46,020 nucleotides of DNA from Fibrobacter sp. UWH4 (GTDB taxonomy: Bacteria; Fibrobacterota; Fibrobacteria; Fibrobacterales; Fibrobacteraceae): the NCBI RefSeq assembly GCF_900142475.1, contig NZ_FRAY01000012.1, positions 1-46,020 of the forward strand. The letters are read 5' to 3'. Below the pieces are notes generated by a model. That model did not search any database, was not told the DNA's origin, and saw only the letters and a list, made by a program, of their open reading frames with translations. Made by a program: the position numbers and the translations under genes. Below, piece after piece: positions 1-8,871 of this stretch; positions within the stretch are counted from its first letter, which is position 1; the number at the start of each line of letters is the position of its first letter.

Positions 1-95
1 TCGCCCCGGTGGCAATGGAAAAGCAGCTCCGCTTCGCAATCCGCGAAGGTGGCCGTACCGTTGGCGCTGGCTCCGTAACCGAAATCATCAAGTAA
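1..95 (+). CDS. tuf: Elongation factor Tu, C-terminal end (partial)
   Basis: Only the last 30 codons are present, read in frame from position 3 to the TAA at 93-95. The translation contains [19 protein letters not shown] and ends in VTEIIK, the conserved end of the third beta-barrel domain of EF-Tu. EF-Tu is the GTPase that delivers aminoacyl-tRNA to the ribosome. The stop lies 9 bases before rpsJ, so this is the copy at the str/S10 operon junction. A second tuf copy begins at the right end of the window. Confidence 0.96.
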   Translation, partial: APVAMEKQLRFAIREGGRTVGAGSVTEIIK

Positions 96-104
96 GGAAT
101 TATC

Positions 105-413
105 ATGGCTGGTGAACGCATTCGTATTCGCTTGAAGAGCTTCGACCATCGTATGATCGACCGCTCCGCTCAAGACATCGTGAATACAGCTAAGAACACT
201 GGGGCACGCATTGCCGGCCCCATCCCTCTTCCGACGAAGATCCAGAAGTATACGGTGATTCGCTCTCCGCATATCAACAAGACTTCCCGTGAACAGTTCG
301 AATCCCGTACGCACAAGCGTCTGATCGACATCCTTGATGCTACGCCGCAGACTGTAGATTCCCTCATGAAACTTGACTTGCCGGCAGGCGTTGAAGTCGA
401 AATTAAGGTTTAA
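105..413 (+). CDS. rpsJ: 30S ribosomal protein S10
   Basis: This 102-residue protein is the usual length for S10, a small-subunit head protein that also acts as NusE in transcription antitermination. The sequence has the family features [14 protein letters not shown] near the N-terminus and [14 protein letters not shown] in the middle. It ends in VEVEIKV. An AGGAAT Shine-Dalgarno-like sequence precedes the ATG. It is the first gene of the S10 block and sits 9 bases after tuf, so it is probably cotranscribed with the str operon upstream. Confidence 0.98.
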   Translation: MAGERIRIRLKSFDHRMIDRSAQDIVNTAKNTGARIAGPIPLPTKIQKYTVIRSPHINKTSREQFESRTHKRLIDILDATPQTVDSLMKLDLPAGVEVEIKV

Positions 414-418
414 TAACA

Positions 419-1036
419 ATGAACGGTATTCTCGCAAAGAAATTGGGAATGACCCAAGTGTTCACGGAACAGGGCGAACGCGTCCCTGTAACGGTTCTCG
501 AAGCCGGTCCGTGCGTGGTCGTTTGCCATAAGACAGAAGAGAAGGACGGCTACACTGCTGTCCAGATCGGCTTTGGTCTCAAGAAAGAACAGCGCGCCAA
601 CAAGGCAGAAATCGGCCACTTCAAGAAGGCTGATGTCGCTGTTCGTGAACACCTCGCTGAATTCGATGTCGCTGATCTCGAAGCCTGGCCGGTTGGCAAG
701 GAATTCGGTGCAGCTGACTTCGCCGATGTGAAGATGGTGAATGTCTCTGGCCTCTCCAAGGGTCACGGCTTCTCCGGTACCATCAAGCGCCATAACTTCC
801 ACAGCGGTCCTCGTTCTCACGGTACGCACAACATGCGCGAACCGGGTGGTACGTCCGCTCACTCTTATCCGGGCCGCGTTTTCCCGGGCAAGCGTATGGC
901 CGGTCAGTTCGGTAACAAGAAAGTGACCGTGAAGCACCTCCAGGTCGTCAAGGTTGACGGCGACCGCAACCTGATCTTTGTCCGCGGTGCAGTTCCCGGT
1001 GCAAAGAACAGCATCATCGTGGTGAGGAAAGACTAA
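419..1036 (+). CDS. rplC: 50S ribosomal protein L3
   Basis: The 205-residue product matches L3, an early-assembly large-subunit protein near the peptidyl transferase centre. It begins MNGILAKKLGMTQVF and contains the conserved stretches SKGHGFSGTIKRHNF and GTHNMREPGG. The start is 5 bases after the rpsJ stop. Its TAA shares an A with the ATG of rplD (TAATG), which implies translational coupling of L3 and L4. Confidence 0.98.
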   Translation: MNGILAKKLGMTQVFTEQGERVPVTVLEAGPCVVVCHKTEEKDGYTAVQIGFGLKKEQRANKAEIGHFKKADVAVREHLAEFDVADLEAWPVGKEFGAADFADVKMVNVSGLSKGHGFSGTIKRHNFHSGPRSHGTHNMREPGGTSAHSYPGRVFPGKRMAGQFGNKKVTVKHLQVVKVDGDRNLIFVRGAVPGAKNSIIVVRKD

Positions 1037-1656
1037 TGGCTACAGCAAAGCTTTTCGCCGCTACTGGCGATTTCAAGAATGATATTCAGCTCCCGGCCAT
1101 GTTCGATCAGGAAGTCAACAAGGTCTGCATGTACTTGCATATCAAGGCTATTCTGAACAACAACCGTCAGGGCACTGCCCAGACCAAGAACAAGTCCGCC
1201 GTTAGCGGTGGTGGTCAGAAGCCCTGGAAGCAGAAGGGTACGGGCCGCGCTCGTTCCGGTCAGAACACCTCTGCAGTGTGGGTTCGTGGTGCCAAGGCTC
1301 ATGGTCCGAAGTCCCATGACTACTTTGAAAAGGTGAACAAGAAGGTCAAGAAGATCGCTTTCCGCTCTGCTCTCGCTGCTAAGGCTGCCGAAGGCAAGGT
1401 GCAGGTGTTCGAAGCTCTCGCTTTCGACGCCCCGAAGACCAAGGATCTCCTCGCCGTCCTTTCTAAGGCCGGTCTCGAACAGCGCAACGCTCTCTTCCTC
1501 GTGAGCGAAGCTGACAAGAACCTTTACCTGTCTTCTAACAACATTCCTTGGTGCCGTTGCGCCCGCGTTGCCGATGTCAACACTTACGACATCGTTCGCG
1601 CCAACAACGTCGTCATCTCCCAGGCAGCTCTCGCCGAACTGGAAGGAGGCCGCTAA
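1036..1656 (+). CDS. rplD: 50S ribosomal protein L4
   Basis: This 206-residue protein is L4 (L4/L1e family), which reaches into the peptide exit tunnel. The tunnel-loop signature is visible in VSGGGQKPWKQKGTGRARSG (about residues 53-72). In E. coli L4 also represses its own operon; no equivalent leader can be judged here because the region upstream of tuf is outside the window. The ATG overlaps the rplC stop by one base and its own stop overlaps the rplW start by one base. Confidence 0.98.
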   Translation: MATAKLFAATGDFKNDIQLPAMFDQEVNKVCMYLHIKAILNNNRQGTAQTKNKSAVSGGGQKPWKQKGTGRARSGQNTSAVWVRGAKAHGPKSHDYFEKVNKKVKKIAFRSALAAKAAEGKVQVFEALAFDAPKTKDLLAVLSKAGLEQRNALFLVSEADKNLYLSSNNIPWCRCARVADVNTYDIVRANNVVISQAALAELEGGR

Positions 1657-1964
1657 TGAGTGAACTTCACGAAATCCTCGTTGCACCGCACATTACCGAA
1701 GAGACCATGAAGAACATGGTCAACAAGCGTAACGACGTGCACAAGTATGTTTTCAAGGTTGCCAAGACCGCAACGAAGACCGAGATCAAGGACGCCATCG
1801 AAAAGCGTTTCAATGTCAAGGTCGATTCCGTCAACACCCTTATCAACCGCGGCAAGATGAAGCGCGTTCGTATGGGCATGGTCGCCGGCAAGAAGTCCAA
1901 CTGGAAGAAGGCCTACATCACGCTTAAGGCCGGGCAAAAGATTGCCGAGTTCGAAGGAGTATAA
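1656..1964 (+). CDS. rplW: 50S ribosomal protein L23
   Basis: The ATG at 1656 shares an A with the rplD stop, giving a 102-residue protein starting [17 protein letters not shown]. This is L23, which surrounds the exit tunnel opening and docks trigger factor and SRP. The family core is visible in [20 protein letters not shown] and in [12 protein letters not shown] longer in-frame reading from 1548 exists but lies inside rplD. A GGAGG about 9 bases upstream supports the shorter start. Confidence 0.96.
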   Translation: MSELHEILVAPHITEETMKNMVNKRNDVHKYVFKVAKTATKTEIKDAIEKRFNVKVDSVNTLINRGKMKRVRMGMVAGKKSNWKKAYITLKAGQKIAEFEGV

Positions 1965-1966
1965 TC

Positions 1967-2797
1967 ATGGGTCTGAAGTCTTATCGCCCGCTTACCCCGA
2001 CGCTGCGCTACAAGCAGATTGGTGACCGCAAGGAAATCACTGCGGACAAGCCGTACAAGCCGCTCACCGAAGGCATCAAGCGTAGCTCCGGCCGTAACAA
2101 CGCCGGTGAAATCACCTCCCGCCGTCGCGGTGGTGGTCACAAGAAACTGTATCGTATCATCGACTTCAAGCGCAAGTTCGCAGGCATCCCCTGCACGGTT
2201 GAAACGATCGAATACGATCCGAACCGTTCCGCTCGTATCGCCCTGGTCAAGTACCAGAACGGCAAGCGCTGCTACATCATCGCCCCGGCCGAAATCAAGG
2301 TCGGTGACGTGCTGAATTCCGGCGAAGGTGCCGAATTCCGCGTGGGTAACGCTATTCCGCTCCGCGATATTCCGCTGAACACCATTATCCACAACATCGA
2401 AATGAAACCGGGCAAGGGTGCCCAGATCGCCCGTTCCGCCGGTGCCGGTGCAGAACTGGTTGCCAAGGACGGAAAGCTCTGCCAGGTCAAGCTCCCGAGT
2501 GGCGAAGTTCGCTACATTCCGGAAGAATGCCTCGCAGTCGTCGGTCAGGTTTCCAATATCGATCACATGAATGAATCCTCGGGTTCTGCTGGCCGCTCTC
2601 GCTGGCTCGGTATTCGCCCGTCCGTCCGTGGTGTCGTTATGAACCCGGTCGATCACCCCCTTGGTGGTGGTGAAGGTCGTACCTCTGGTGGTCGTCATCC
2701 GTGCTCTCCTTGGGGTAAGAACTCTAAGGGTGCCAAAACTCGTAACAATAAGCGTACCGATAAGTTTATCGTACGTCGTCGTCAGAAGAGGGCCTAA
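1967..2797 (+). CDS. rplB: 50S ribosomal protein L2
   Basis: This 276-residue protein is L2, one of the proteins closest to the peptidyl transferase centre and required for subunit association. The conserved [20 protein letters not shown] near the N-terminus and the histidine-bearing region around [16 protein letters not shown] (about residues 223-238) are both present. It follows rplW by 2 bases and precedes rpsS by 3, inside the S10 block. Confidence 0.98.
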   Translation: MGLKSYRPLTPTLRYKQIGDRKEITADKPYKPLTEGIKRSSGRNNAGEITSRRRGGGHKKLYRIIDFKRKFAGIPCTVETIEYDPNRSARIALVKYQNGKRCYIIAPAEIKVGDVLNSGEGAEFRVGNAIPLRDIPLNTIIHNIEMKPGKGAQIARSAGAGAELVAKDGKLCQVKLPSGEVRYIPEECLAVVGQVSNIDHMNESSGSAGRSRWLGIRPSVRGVVMNPVDHPLGGGEGRTSGGRHPCSPWGKNSKGAKTRNNKRTDKFIVRRRQKRA

Positions 2798-2800
2798 TTC

Positions 2801-3085
2801 ATGTCCAGATCCCTTAAAAAAGGCGCTTTCGTGGATTCCCACGTTTTGAGCAAAGCCCAGGCGATGGCCGGTTCCGACAAGAAACAGGCTATCAAGACCT
2901 GGTCCCGTCGTTCCACCATCATTCCTGATATGGTCGGACTTACGTTCTCCGTCTATAACGGCAAGCAGTTCATCCCCGTCTACGTGACCGAAAACATGGT
3001 CGGCCACAAGCTGGGTGAATTCTCCATGACCCGCACTTTCCGCGGTCACCGTAAGACTGAAACCGCCGCTGGAGGAAAGAAATAA
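2801..3085 (+). CDS. rpsS: 30S ribosomal protein S19
   Basis: The 94-residue product is S19 of the small-subunit head, which with S13 contacts the A-site tRNA region. It begins [16 protein letters not shown] and contains the family core [20 protein letters not shown] and [17 protein letters not shown]. The stop overlaps the rplV start by one base (TAATG). Confidence 0.98.
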   Translation: MSRSLKKGAFVDSHVLSKAQAMAGSDKKQAIKTWSRRSTIIPDMVGLTFSVYNGKQFIPVYVTENMVGHKLGEFSMTRTFRGHRKTETAAGGKK

Positions 3086-3432
3086 TGCAAGCTGTTGCTA
3101 AAGTGAAAAACGTCCGTTACGGCGTCCGCAAGCTCCGTCGCGTTGTCGACCTGGTTCGCGGCAAGTCCGTTGCAGAAGCATTCGCAATGCTTTCTATTCT
3201 CCACACGCAGACCAAGGGTGCCCCGCTGGTCGAAAATGCTCTGAAGTCCGCTGTCGCTAACTTCAAGCAGAAGGCCGCTGGTGCCGTTGCCGCCGAAGAA
3301 CTGGTCGTCAAGACCATCACTGCCGACGGTGGTACCATCATGAAGCGTATCCACCCGCGTTCCCAGGGCCGTGCTTTCCGTATCGAAAAGCCGCTCTCTC
3401 ACATCACAGTCGTTGTGGCCAACAAGGAGTAA
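3085..3432 (+). CDS. rplV: 50S ribosomal protein L22
   Basis: This 115-residue protein is L22, whose beta-hairpin lines the exit tunnel next to L4. Recognisable stretches are [20 protein letters not shown] (residues 17-36) and the C-terminal hairpin [17 protein letters not shown]. The start overlaps the rpsS stop by one base and rpsC follows after 5 bases. Confidence 0.98.
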   Translation: MQAVAKVKNVRYGVRKLRRVVDLVRGKSVAEAFAMLSILHTQTKGAPLVENALKSAVANFKQKAAGAVAAEELVVKTITADGGTIMKRIHPRSQGRAFRIEKPLSHITVVVANKE

Positions 3433-3437
3433 TTACA

Positions 3438-4097
3438 ATGGGTCAGAAAACTCATCCGAATGGTCTTCGTCTTGGCGTTATCCGCGGCTGGGAATCCAAG
3501 TGGTATGCCGAAGACAAGTTTGCCGATCTTCTTTATGAAGACATCGTGCTCCGTCGCTACTTGATGAAGCGTTTCGAACATGCCTCCCTCTCCAAGGTCG
3601 GCATCGAACGTACCGTCAAGAAGGTGAACGTGAACCTCTTTACCGCCCGTCCGGGTATCGTGATCGGCCGTAAGGGCGAAGAATTGGAGAAGCTCAAGGG
3701 CGAACTCCAGTTCCTCACCGGTAAAGAAATCTATATTAACGTCCAGGAAATCAAGCGTCCCGAAACGGATGCCAAGCTGGTTGCCGAAAACATTGCACGT
3801 CAGCTCGAAAAGCGTATTTCCTTCCGTCGCGCCATGAAGCGCGCCATCCAGTCCGCTATGCGCATGGGTGTGGAAGGTATCAAGGTGCAGTGCGGTGGCC
3901 GTCTCGGTGGTGCCGAAATTGCCCGCGTCGAAAAGTATGCCGAAGGCCGCGTGCCTCTGCACACTCTCCGTGCCGACATCGACTACGCTACTGCAATCGC
4001 CAAGACCGTTTATGGTGCCATCGGTATCAAGGTCTGGATCATGCACGGCGAAAAGATTGGCAAGGACGTCATGAACGATAACAAGAGAGAGAAGTAA
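3438..4097 (+). CDS. rpsC: 30S ribosomal protein S3
   Basis: The 219-residue protein is S3, part of the mRNA entry site with S4 and S5. It begins [20 protein letters not shown]. The KH-type RNA-binding motif is visible in [17 protein letters not shown] (about residues 70-86). The C-terminal domain contains [20 protein letters not shown]. It precedes rplP by 2 bases. Confidence 0.98.
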   Translation: MGQKTHPNGLRLGVIRGWESKWYAEDKFADLLYEDIVLRRYLMKRFEHASLSKVGIERTVKKVNVNLFTARPGIVIGRKGEELEKLKGELQFLTGKEIYINVQEIKRPETDAKLVAENIARQLEKRISFRRAMKRAIQSAMRMGVEGIKVQCGGRLGGAEIARVEKYAEGRVPLHTLRADIDYATAIAKTVYGAIGIKVWIMHGEKIGKDVMNDNKREK

Positions 4098-4099
4098 TT

Positions 4100-4513
4100 A
4101 TGCTGAGTCCTAAAAGAACATTACATCGTAAGCAGATGAAAGGCCGCATGAAGGGCATTGCCTCCCGCGGCAATTCCATCGCCTTCGGCGAATTCGGCAT
4201 TCAGGCTCTTGAAAAGTGCTGGCTGACTGCTCGTCAGATTGAAGCCGCTCGTATCGCCATGACCCGTAAGATCAAGCGCGGTGGCCGCGTCTGGATCCGC
4301 GTCTTCCCCGACAAGCCGGTTACCCGTCACCCCGCTGAAGCCCGTATGGGTAAGGGTAAGGGCGCCGTCGAATTCTGGGCAGCCGTTATCCTCCCGGGTC
4401 GCATCATTTTCGAAATGGGTGGTGTCGAACGTGAACTGGCCATGGAAGCTCTCCATGTCGCAGCACAGAAGCTCCCCCTCAAGTGCAAAATCATCGAAGA
4501 ATCGGAGATCTAA
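4100..4513 (+). CDS. rplP: 50S ribosomal protein L16
   Basis: This 137-residue protein is L16, a late-assembly protein near the A site. It begins [19 protein letters not shown] and contains [20 protein letters not shown] and the [13 protein letters not shown] region typical of the family. Its TAA shares an A with the rpmC ATG. Confidence 0.98.
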   Translation: MLSPKRTLHRKQMKGRMKGIASRGNSIAFGEFGIQALEKCWLTARQIEAARIAMTRKIKRGGRVWIRVFPDKPVTRHPAEARMGKGKGAVEFWAAVILPGRIIFEMGGVERELAMEALHVAAQKLPLKCKIIEESEI

Positions 4514-4704
4514 TGAAGGCACGTGAATTAAAGGAACTGGGCGTTGACCAGCTCAAGGAAAAACTGGCTCAGTTGAATCTCGATTTGTTCAATTACCGTA
4601 TGGCTGCCAAGCTCGGTAACTTGGAAAAACCCTCTTCGATCCGCAATACCCGCAAGGATATCGCTAGGGTCAAGACCATCCTCACCGAAAAGGCCAAGGC
4701 ATAA
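4513..4704 (+). CDS. rpmC: 50S ribosomal protein L29
   Basis: Reading from the ATG that overlaps the rplP stop gives a 63-residue protein, [17 protein letters not shown] onward, with the LFNYRMAAKLGNLEKPSSIR core of L29. L29 is a two-helix protein at the tunnel exit beside L23. An earlier in-frame ATG at 4483 would add ten residues inside rplP and is not needed. Confidence 0.96.
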   Translation: MKARELKELGVDQLKEKLAQLNLDLFNYRMAAKLGNLEKPSSIRNTRKDIARVKTILTEKAKA

Positions 4705-4722
4705 GCCGGGCAGGAGCAGGAA

Positions 4723-4977
4723 ATGGATAGAAACCTTCGTAAGGTAAGACAGGGTGTCGTCAGCTCTGACAAGATGGACAAGACCATCACCGTCGTAGTT
4801 GAAAACCGTAAGCGTCACCCGGTGTACAACAAGATCATGACCACCACCAAGAAGCTCAAGGCTCACGATGAAAACAACGAAGCCGGCGAAGGCGACCTGG
4901 TGGAAATCATGGAAACTCGTCCGCTCTCTGCAACGAAGCGCTGGCGCCTCGTTCGCATTGTAGCTAAGAAGAAATAA
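4723..4977 (+). CDS. rpsQ: 30S ribosomal protein S17
   Basis: The 84-residue product is S17, a primary 16S rRNA-binding protein with an OB fold. [19 protein letters not shown] and the later [20 protein letters not shown] are the family signatures. A GCAGGAGCAGGAA purine-rich ribosome binding site fills the 18-base gap after rpmC. Confidence 0.97.
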   Translation: MDRNLRKVRQGVVSSDKMDKTITVVVENRKRHPVYNKIMTTTKKLKAHDENNEAGEGDLVEIMETRPLSATKRWRLVRIVAKKK

Positions 4978-4998
4978 TCGTTTTGGAGTAAGGCGAAT

Positions 4999-5367
4999 AT
5001 GATTCAAGAAGAAACCAGACTCGTCGTGGCCGATAACAGTGGAGCCAAGGAAGTCGCCTGCATCCGCGTTTTGGGTGGCACCAACCGTCGCTATGCCAGC
5101 ATCGGTGATGTCATCAAGGTTGCCGTCAAGGACGCAATCCCCCAGAGCAAGGTGAAGAAGGGTTCCGTAGCTGACGCCGTCGTCGTTCGCACGCGCAAGG
5201 AAATCGCACGTCCGGATGGAACGTTCATCCGTTTCTCGGACAATGCCGTGGTTCTCATCAACAAGGATGGTGAACCCCGTGGAACCCGTATTTTTGGACC
5301 GGTGGCTCGTGAGCTCCGCGACAAGAAATACATGAAGATCATCTCCCTCGCACCTGAGGTTCTCTAA
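4999..5367 (+). CDS. rplN: 50S ribosomal protein L14
   Basis: This 122-residue protein is L14, which forms an intersubunit bridge with L19. It begins [19 protein letters not shown] and contains the conserved [18 protein letters not shown] near its end. The 21 bases after rpsQ hold a TTGGAGTAAGG ribosome binding site. The stop overlaps the rplX start by one base. Confidence 0.98.
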   Translation: MIQEETRLVVADNSGAKEVACIRVLGGTNRRYASIGDVIKVAVKDAIPQSKVKKGSVADAVVVRTRKEIARPDGTFIRFSDNAVVLINKDGEPRGTRIFGPVARELRDKKYMKIISLAPEVL

Positions 5368-5666
5368 TGGCAAACATCAAGAAGAATGATAACGTCAAGG
5401 TGATTTCCGGTGCCAACAAGGGCAAGACCGGCACCGTGATTAGTGTCAAGGATGGCAAGGTGACCGTTTCGGGCGTGAACGTCCGCAAGCGTCATGAAAA
5501 GCCGTCCCAGACCAATCAGACGGGTGGCATCATCGAAAAGGAACTGCCGATCGACATTTCCAACGTGATGCTTCTCGAAGGCAACACTCCTGTCCGTACA
5601 CGTATCGTGCGCGAAGCCGGCAAGAAGGCTTCCCGCGTGAGCGTCAAGTCCGGCAAGGCTATCTAG
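5367..5666 (+). CDS. rplX: 50S ribosomal protein L24
   Basis: The 99-residue protein is L24, an assembly-initiating 23S-binding protein with a KOW motif. The KOW core is visible in [18 protein letters not shown] (residues 7-24). [19 protein letters not shown] follows, as expected for bacterial L24. The ATG overlaps the rplN stop by one base; the gene ends in TAG, unlike most neighbours, which end in TAA. Confidence 0.97.
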   Translation: MANIKKNDNVKVISGANKGKTGTVISVKDGKVTVSGVNVRKRHEKPSQTNQTGGIIEKELPIDISNVMLLEGNTPVRTRIVREAGKKASRVSVKSGKAI

Positions 5667-5675
5667 AGGTAACAC

Positions 5676-6215
5676 ATGAACCAGATGAAGCAATTTTATC
5701 TCGAAAAAGTCGTTCCGGCCTTGCAGCAGAAGTTTGCTTACAAGAACGTGATGGAAATTCCCCGCCTCCAGAAGATCGTGCTCAACATGGGTGTCGGCGC
5801 TGCCGCCTCTAACCGCAAGATCCTGGATGAAGCCGTCGATACCCTGACCGCCATTACCGGTCAGAAGGCCGTCGTCACCAACGCCAAGAAGGCTATCGCC
5901 CAGTTCCACCTGCGCGAAGGCATTGGCATCGGTGCCAAGGTCACCCTGCACGGCGACAACATGTGGGACTTCCTCTTCCGTCTCATCAACATCGACCTTC
6001 CGCGTGTCCGTGACTTCCGTGGTCTCGCACGCCGTGGCTTTGATGGCATGGGTAACTTCACCCTCGGCATCAAGGAACAGACCATCTTTGTTGAAATCGA
6101 CATTGACAAGATTTCTCGTACTTTCGGTATGGACATCTCCTTCGTGACCTCTGCAAAGACGGACGACGAAGGCCGCGCCCTGCTTGAAGAACTTGGACTC
6201 CCCTTCAGGAAGTAA
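5676..6215 (+). CDS. rplE: 50S ribosomal protein L5
   Basis: This 179-residue protein is L5, which binds 5S rRNA and contacts the P-site tRNA. Recognisable segments are [18 protein letters not shown], the glycine-rich [16 protein letters not shown] and the tail [20 protein letters not shown]. An AGAGGTAAC ribosome binding site precedes the ATG. Confidence 0.98.
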   Translation: MNQMKQFYLEKVVPALQQKFAYKNVMEIPRLQKIVLNMGVGAAASNRKILDEAVDTLTAITGQKAVVTNAKKAIAQFHLREGIGIGAKVTLHGDNMWDFLFRLINIDLPRVRDFRGLARRGFDGMGNFTLGIKEQTIFVEIDIDKISRTFGMDISFVTSAKTDDEGRALLEELGLPFRK

Positions 6216-6224
6216 GGTAATACC

Positions 6225-6410
6225 ATGGCAAGCAAAAGAATGATTGAAAAATGCAAGCGTACTCCGAAGTATACCGTTCGTGGGTACAACCGTTGCAAGC
6301 GTTGCGGTAGGCCGCACGCCTTTATGCGCCGCTTTGGCCTTTGCCGTATTTGCTTCCGCGAAATGGCACTCGCCGGCGAAATCCCCGGTATCACAAAGTC
6401 GTCTTGGTAA
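6225..6410 (+). CDS. rpsN: 30S ribosomal protein S14, zinc-binding short form
   Basis: At 61 residues this is the short (type Z) form of S14. Four cysteines (C24, C27, C40, C43) sit in [20 protein letters not shown] and form a zinc site. S14 lies in the small-subunit head beside S3 and S10. Short zinc-binding S14 is the version usual outside the enteric lineage; no zinc-free duplicate occurs in the window. Confidence 0.97.
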   Translation: MASKRMIEKCKRTPKYTVRGYNRCKRCGRPHAFMRRFGLCRICFREMALAGEIPGITKSSW

Positions 6411-6423
6411 GGAGAGTATACTC

Positions 6424-6819
6424 ATGGCAATGACAGATCCTATCGCCGATATGCTCACCCGTATCCGCAATGCCGCTTCGGCAAAGCTCCCCGTGGTGGA
6501 CATTCCTGCCAGCAACTTGAAGCGTGAAATCGCTCGCGTGTTGCAGGAAAAAGGTTTCATTAAAAAGTTCGTCGTCGTCGATGACGGTAAGCAGGGCGTT
6601 CTCAAGGTCCTCCTCCGTTACACGAAGGGCGAATCCGCAATCCAGGGCATCCAGCGCATTTCGTCGCCTGGTCTGCGTCACTACGTTGACGCCGCCAAGC
6701 TTCCGCGCGTCCGTAACGGCCTTGGCTATGCTATCATCTCCACATCTAAAGGCGTGATGACCGACCACGAAGCCCGCAAGGAAAACGTGGGTGGTGAAGT
6801 CATCGCAAAGGTATGGTAA
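6424..6819 (+). CDS. rpsH: 30S ribosomal protein S8
   Basis: The ATG at 6424 gives 131 residues starting [17 protein letters not shown], the normal N-terminus of S8, a central 16S-binding protein. In enteric bacteria S8 is also the translational repressor of the spc operon. [20 protein letters not shown] near the C-terminus is the family signature. AAGGAGAGT lies just upstream. A reading that starts at 6244 runs out of frame through rpsN and is rejected. Confidence 0.97.
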   Translation: MAMTDPIADMLTRIRNAASAKLPVVDIPASNLKREIARVLQEKGFIKKFVVVDDGKQGVLKVLLRYTKGESAIQGIQRISSPGLRHYVDAAKLPRVRNGLGYAIISTSKGVMTDHEARKENVGGEVIAKVW

Positions 6820-6821
6820 AG

Positions 6822-7361
6822 ATGTCCCGTATCGGTAAAGCTATTATCAATATCCCGGCCGGCGTGAAAGTCGCCGTCAATGGTCAGAACATCAAGGTTG
6901 AAGGTCCTCTCGGCAAGCTCGAGACCGACGTTCATGAACTGATTGCAATCAAGCTCGAAGGCAACCAGCTTTCCTTCTCCCGTCCTGACGATCAGAAGTT
7001 CACCCGTGCCATCCACGGCACCACCCGCGCTCTCGTCGCCAACATGGTCGAAGGCGTGACCAAGGGTTTCCAGAAGACGCTCGAAATCGTGGGCGTTGGC
7101 TACCGTGTTGAACAGAAGGGCAAGGACCTCAACCTGGTTCTCGGCTTCTCTCACCCGGTCATCTTCAAGGCTCCCGAAGGTGTCGAACTCAAGGCTCTCG
7201 ACCCGCTGAAGATCTCCATCAAGGGCATCGACAAGCAGAAGGTCGGCCAAGCTGCGGCAGAAATCCGCAAGTACCGCAAGCCTGAACCGTATAAGGGCAA
7301 GGGCATCAAGTACGAAGGCGAAATTGTCCGTCGTAAGCAAGGTAAGAAGACAGGTAAATAA
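6822..7361 (+). CDS. rplF: 50S ribosomal protein L6
   Basis: Starting at the ATG at 6822 gives 179 residues beginning MSRIGKAIINIPAGVKV, the canonical L6 start. An in-frame ATG at 6813 inside the rpsH stop would only add MVK. L6 has two related alpha/beta domains near the sarcin-ricin loop. The C-terminal signature PEPYKGKGIKYEGE is present. GGTAAAG acts as ribosome binding site for the chosen start. Confidence 0.96.
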   Translation: MSRIGKAIINIPAGVKVAVNGQNIKVEGPLGKLETDVHELIAIKLEGNQLSFSRPDDQKFTRAIHGTTRALVANMVEGVTKGFQKTLEIVGVGYRVEQKGKDLNLVLGFSHPVIFKAPEGVELKALDPLKISIKGIDKQKVGQAAAEIRKYRKPEPYKGKGIKYEGEIVRRKQGKKTGK

Positions 7362-7370
7362 GGGTAAACT

Positions 7371-7742
7371 ATGACTGCAATTGCTAAGAAAAGAATCCAG
7401 TCCAGAATCGCACGCCACGAACGTGTGCGCAAGTCTGTTGTCGGAACTGCAGAATGCCCTCGTTTGGCTGTTCGCCGTTCCTTGTCCCACATGGTAGCCC
7501 AGATTATCGACGACGAAAACAACAAGTCTCTCGTCCAGCTCACCACCACCGCCAAGGAATTCCAGGCTAAGTTCGGTGAAATGACGAAGTCGGAACAGAG
7601 CAAGCAGCTCGGTCTCCAGATTGCTGAAGTCGCTAAGTCCAAGGGCATTGAATCCGTGGTCTTTGACCGCGGCGGTTACATCTATCACGGTCGCGTTCAG
7701 GCTCTCGCTGAGGGAGCTCGTGAAGGCGGACTCAAATTCTAG
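7371..7742 (+). CDS. rplR: 50S ribosomal protein L18
   Basis: This 123-residue protein is L18, a 5S rRNA-binding protein that works with L5. It has the basic N-terminus RIQSRIARHERVRKSVVGT. It also has the VFDRGGYIYHGRVQALAEG and AREGGLKF C-terminus typical of bacterial L18. It ends in TAG and is followed at once by rpsE. Confidence 0.97.
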   Translation: MTAIAKKRIQSRIARHERVRKSVVGTAECPRLAVRRSLSHMVAQIIDDENNKSLVQLTTTAKEFQAKFGEMTKSEQSKQLGLQIAEVAKSKGIESVVFDRGGYIYHGRVQALAEGAREGGLKF

Positions 7743-7753
7743 TGAGGTACACT

Positions 7754-8236
7754 TTGGAACGCGAAGCTCAAGTTTCTGAATTTGAAGACAAGGTTGTACA
7801 CATCAACCGTTGCGCGAAAACCGTCAAGGGCGGTCGCCGCATGTCCTTCTCCGCTCTCGTTGTCGTCGGCAACAAGAACGGCAAGGTCGGTGTCGGTCTC
7901 GGCAAGGCTAAGGAAGTTTCCGAAGCCATCCGTAAGGGTACCGAAGCCGCTCAGCGCAACATCGTTGAAGTGCAGCTCCTCGACGGCACCATCCCCCACG
8001 ACATCGAAGTCAAGAGCGGCGCAACCCGCATCCTCTTGATGCCGGCTGCCCCGGGTACTGGTGTTATCGCCGGTGCCGCTGCCCGTGCCGTTCTCGAACT
8101 GGCCGGTGTGCGCAACATCCTCACCAAGATTCACGGTTCTTCCAACCCGAGCACTGTCGTGAGCGCCTGCCTCGAAGGTCTCTTGGCTCAGAAGAACAAA
8201 CAGGACTGCGCCGCTCTCCGCGGTGCCAATGCCTAA
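7754..8236 (+). CDS. rpsE: 30S ribosomal protein S5, probable TTG start
   Basis: The product contains [20 protein letters not shown] and [17 protein letters not shown], the S5 signature of the mRNA entry and decoding region. No ATG lies at the expected N-terminus. A TTG at 7754 ([13 protein letters not shown]) has a GTGAGG ribosome binding site 6 bases upstream and gives 160 residues. A GTG at 7742 that overlaps the rplR stop would add four residues and is the alternative. Either way this gene uses a non-ATG start while nearly all its neighbours use ATG. Confidence 0.94.
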   Translation: MEREAQVSEFEDKVVHINRCAKTVKGGRRMSFSALVVVGNKNGKVGVGLGKAKEVSEAIRKGTEAAQRNIVEVQLLDGTIPHDIEVKSGATRILLMPAAPGTGVIAGAAARAVLELAGVRNILTKIHGSSNPSTVVSACLEGLLAQKNKQDCAALRGANA

Positions 8237-8249
8237 GGAGTAATACACG

Positions 8250-8429
8250 ATGAAGAAAGTTCGTATTACTTTGATTAAGGGTACTGTCCGTCGTCTCCCG
8301 ATGCACCGCGCTAACGTGGCTGCTCTCGGCCTCCGCAAGATCGGACAGTCTGTTGAACACGTTTTGACCCCCAGCATCCAGGGCATGATCAATGCCGTGG
8401 CTGACATGGTGAAGGTCGAGGAGATCTAA
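8250..8429 (+). CDS. rpmD: 50S ribosomal protein L30
   Basis: This short gene lies in the gap between rpsE and rplO. The ATG at 8250 follows AAGGAGTAATACACG and opens a 59-residue frame, MKKVRITLIKGTVRRLP onward, ending in VADMVKVEEI. The fold core VAALGLRKIGQSVEH is typical of L30, a small peripheral large-subunit protein. Its position between S5 and L15 is the standard one. Confidence 0.95.
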   Translation: MKKVRITLIKGTVRRLPMHRANVAALGLRKIGQSVEHVLTPSIQGMINAVADMVKVEEI

Positions 8430-8430
8430 G

Positions 8431-8871
8431 ATGGAACTCAATACTCTCAATCCTGGCAAGGCTGCCAAGGGCAAGAGCCGCAAGCGCATTGGTCGCGGTC
8501 CGGGTTCCGGTTGGGGCACCACCGCTGGCCGTGGTCAGAAGGGTGCCGGCGCTCGTAAGAGTGCACGGGCCGGTCGCGTCGCTTTCGAAGGCGGCCAGAT
8601 GCCGATCCACCGTCGCATCCCGAAGCGTGGCTTCAAGCACGCCGGTGTTGAATTCCAGATCGTTAACCTCAAGAAGCTCGCTTCTTGCAGCGTGACGGAC
8701 TTCGACGCCCAGGCTCTGTTTGACCAGGGTTTCATCAAGAACATCGAACTGCCGGTCAAGGTCCTCGCTTTTGGTACCATCGACAAGGCAATCAATGTAA
8801 AGGTTAACGCCATCAGCGAAAAGGCCAAGGCCATGATCGAAGCTGCTGGCGGCAAAGTCGAGATCGTCTAA
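8431..8871 (+). CDS. rplO: 50S ribosomal protein L15
   Basis: The 146-residue protein is L15, an assembly protein with an extended basic glycine-rich N-terminus. RKRIGRGPGSGWGTTAGRGQ (residues 14-33) and FEGGQMPIHRRIPKRGFKH are diagnostic. The start is 1 base after rpmD and the stop overlaps the secY ATG by one base, which couples ribosome and translocon gene expression. Confidence 0.98.
   Translation: MELNTLNPGKAAKGKSRKRIGRGPGSGWGTTAGRGQKGAGARKSARAGRVAFEGGQMPIHRRIPKRGFKHAGVEFQIVNLKKLASCSVTDFDAQALFDQGFIKNIELPVKVLAFGTIDKAINVKVNAISEKAKAMIEAAGGKVEIV

Noticed and set aside
1913-3049. A long minus-strand frame under rplB and rpsS
   Set aside because: It is antisense to universally conserved ribosomal genes; a shadow of their codon bias.
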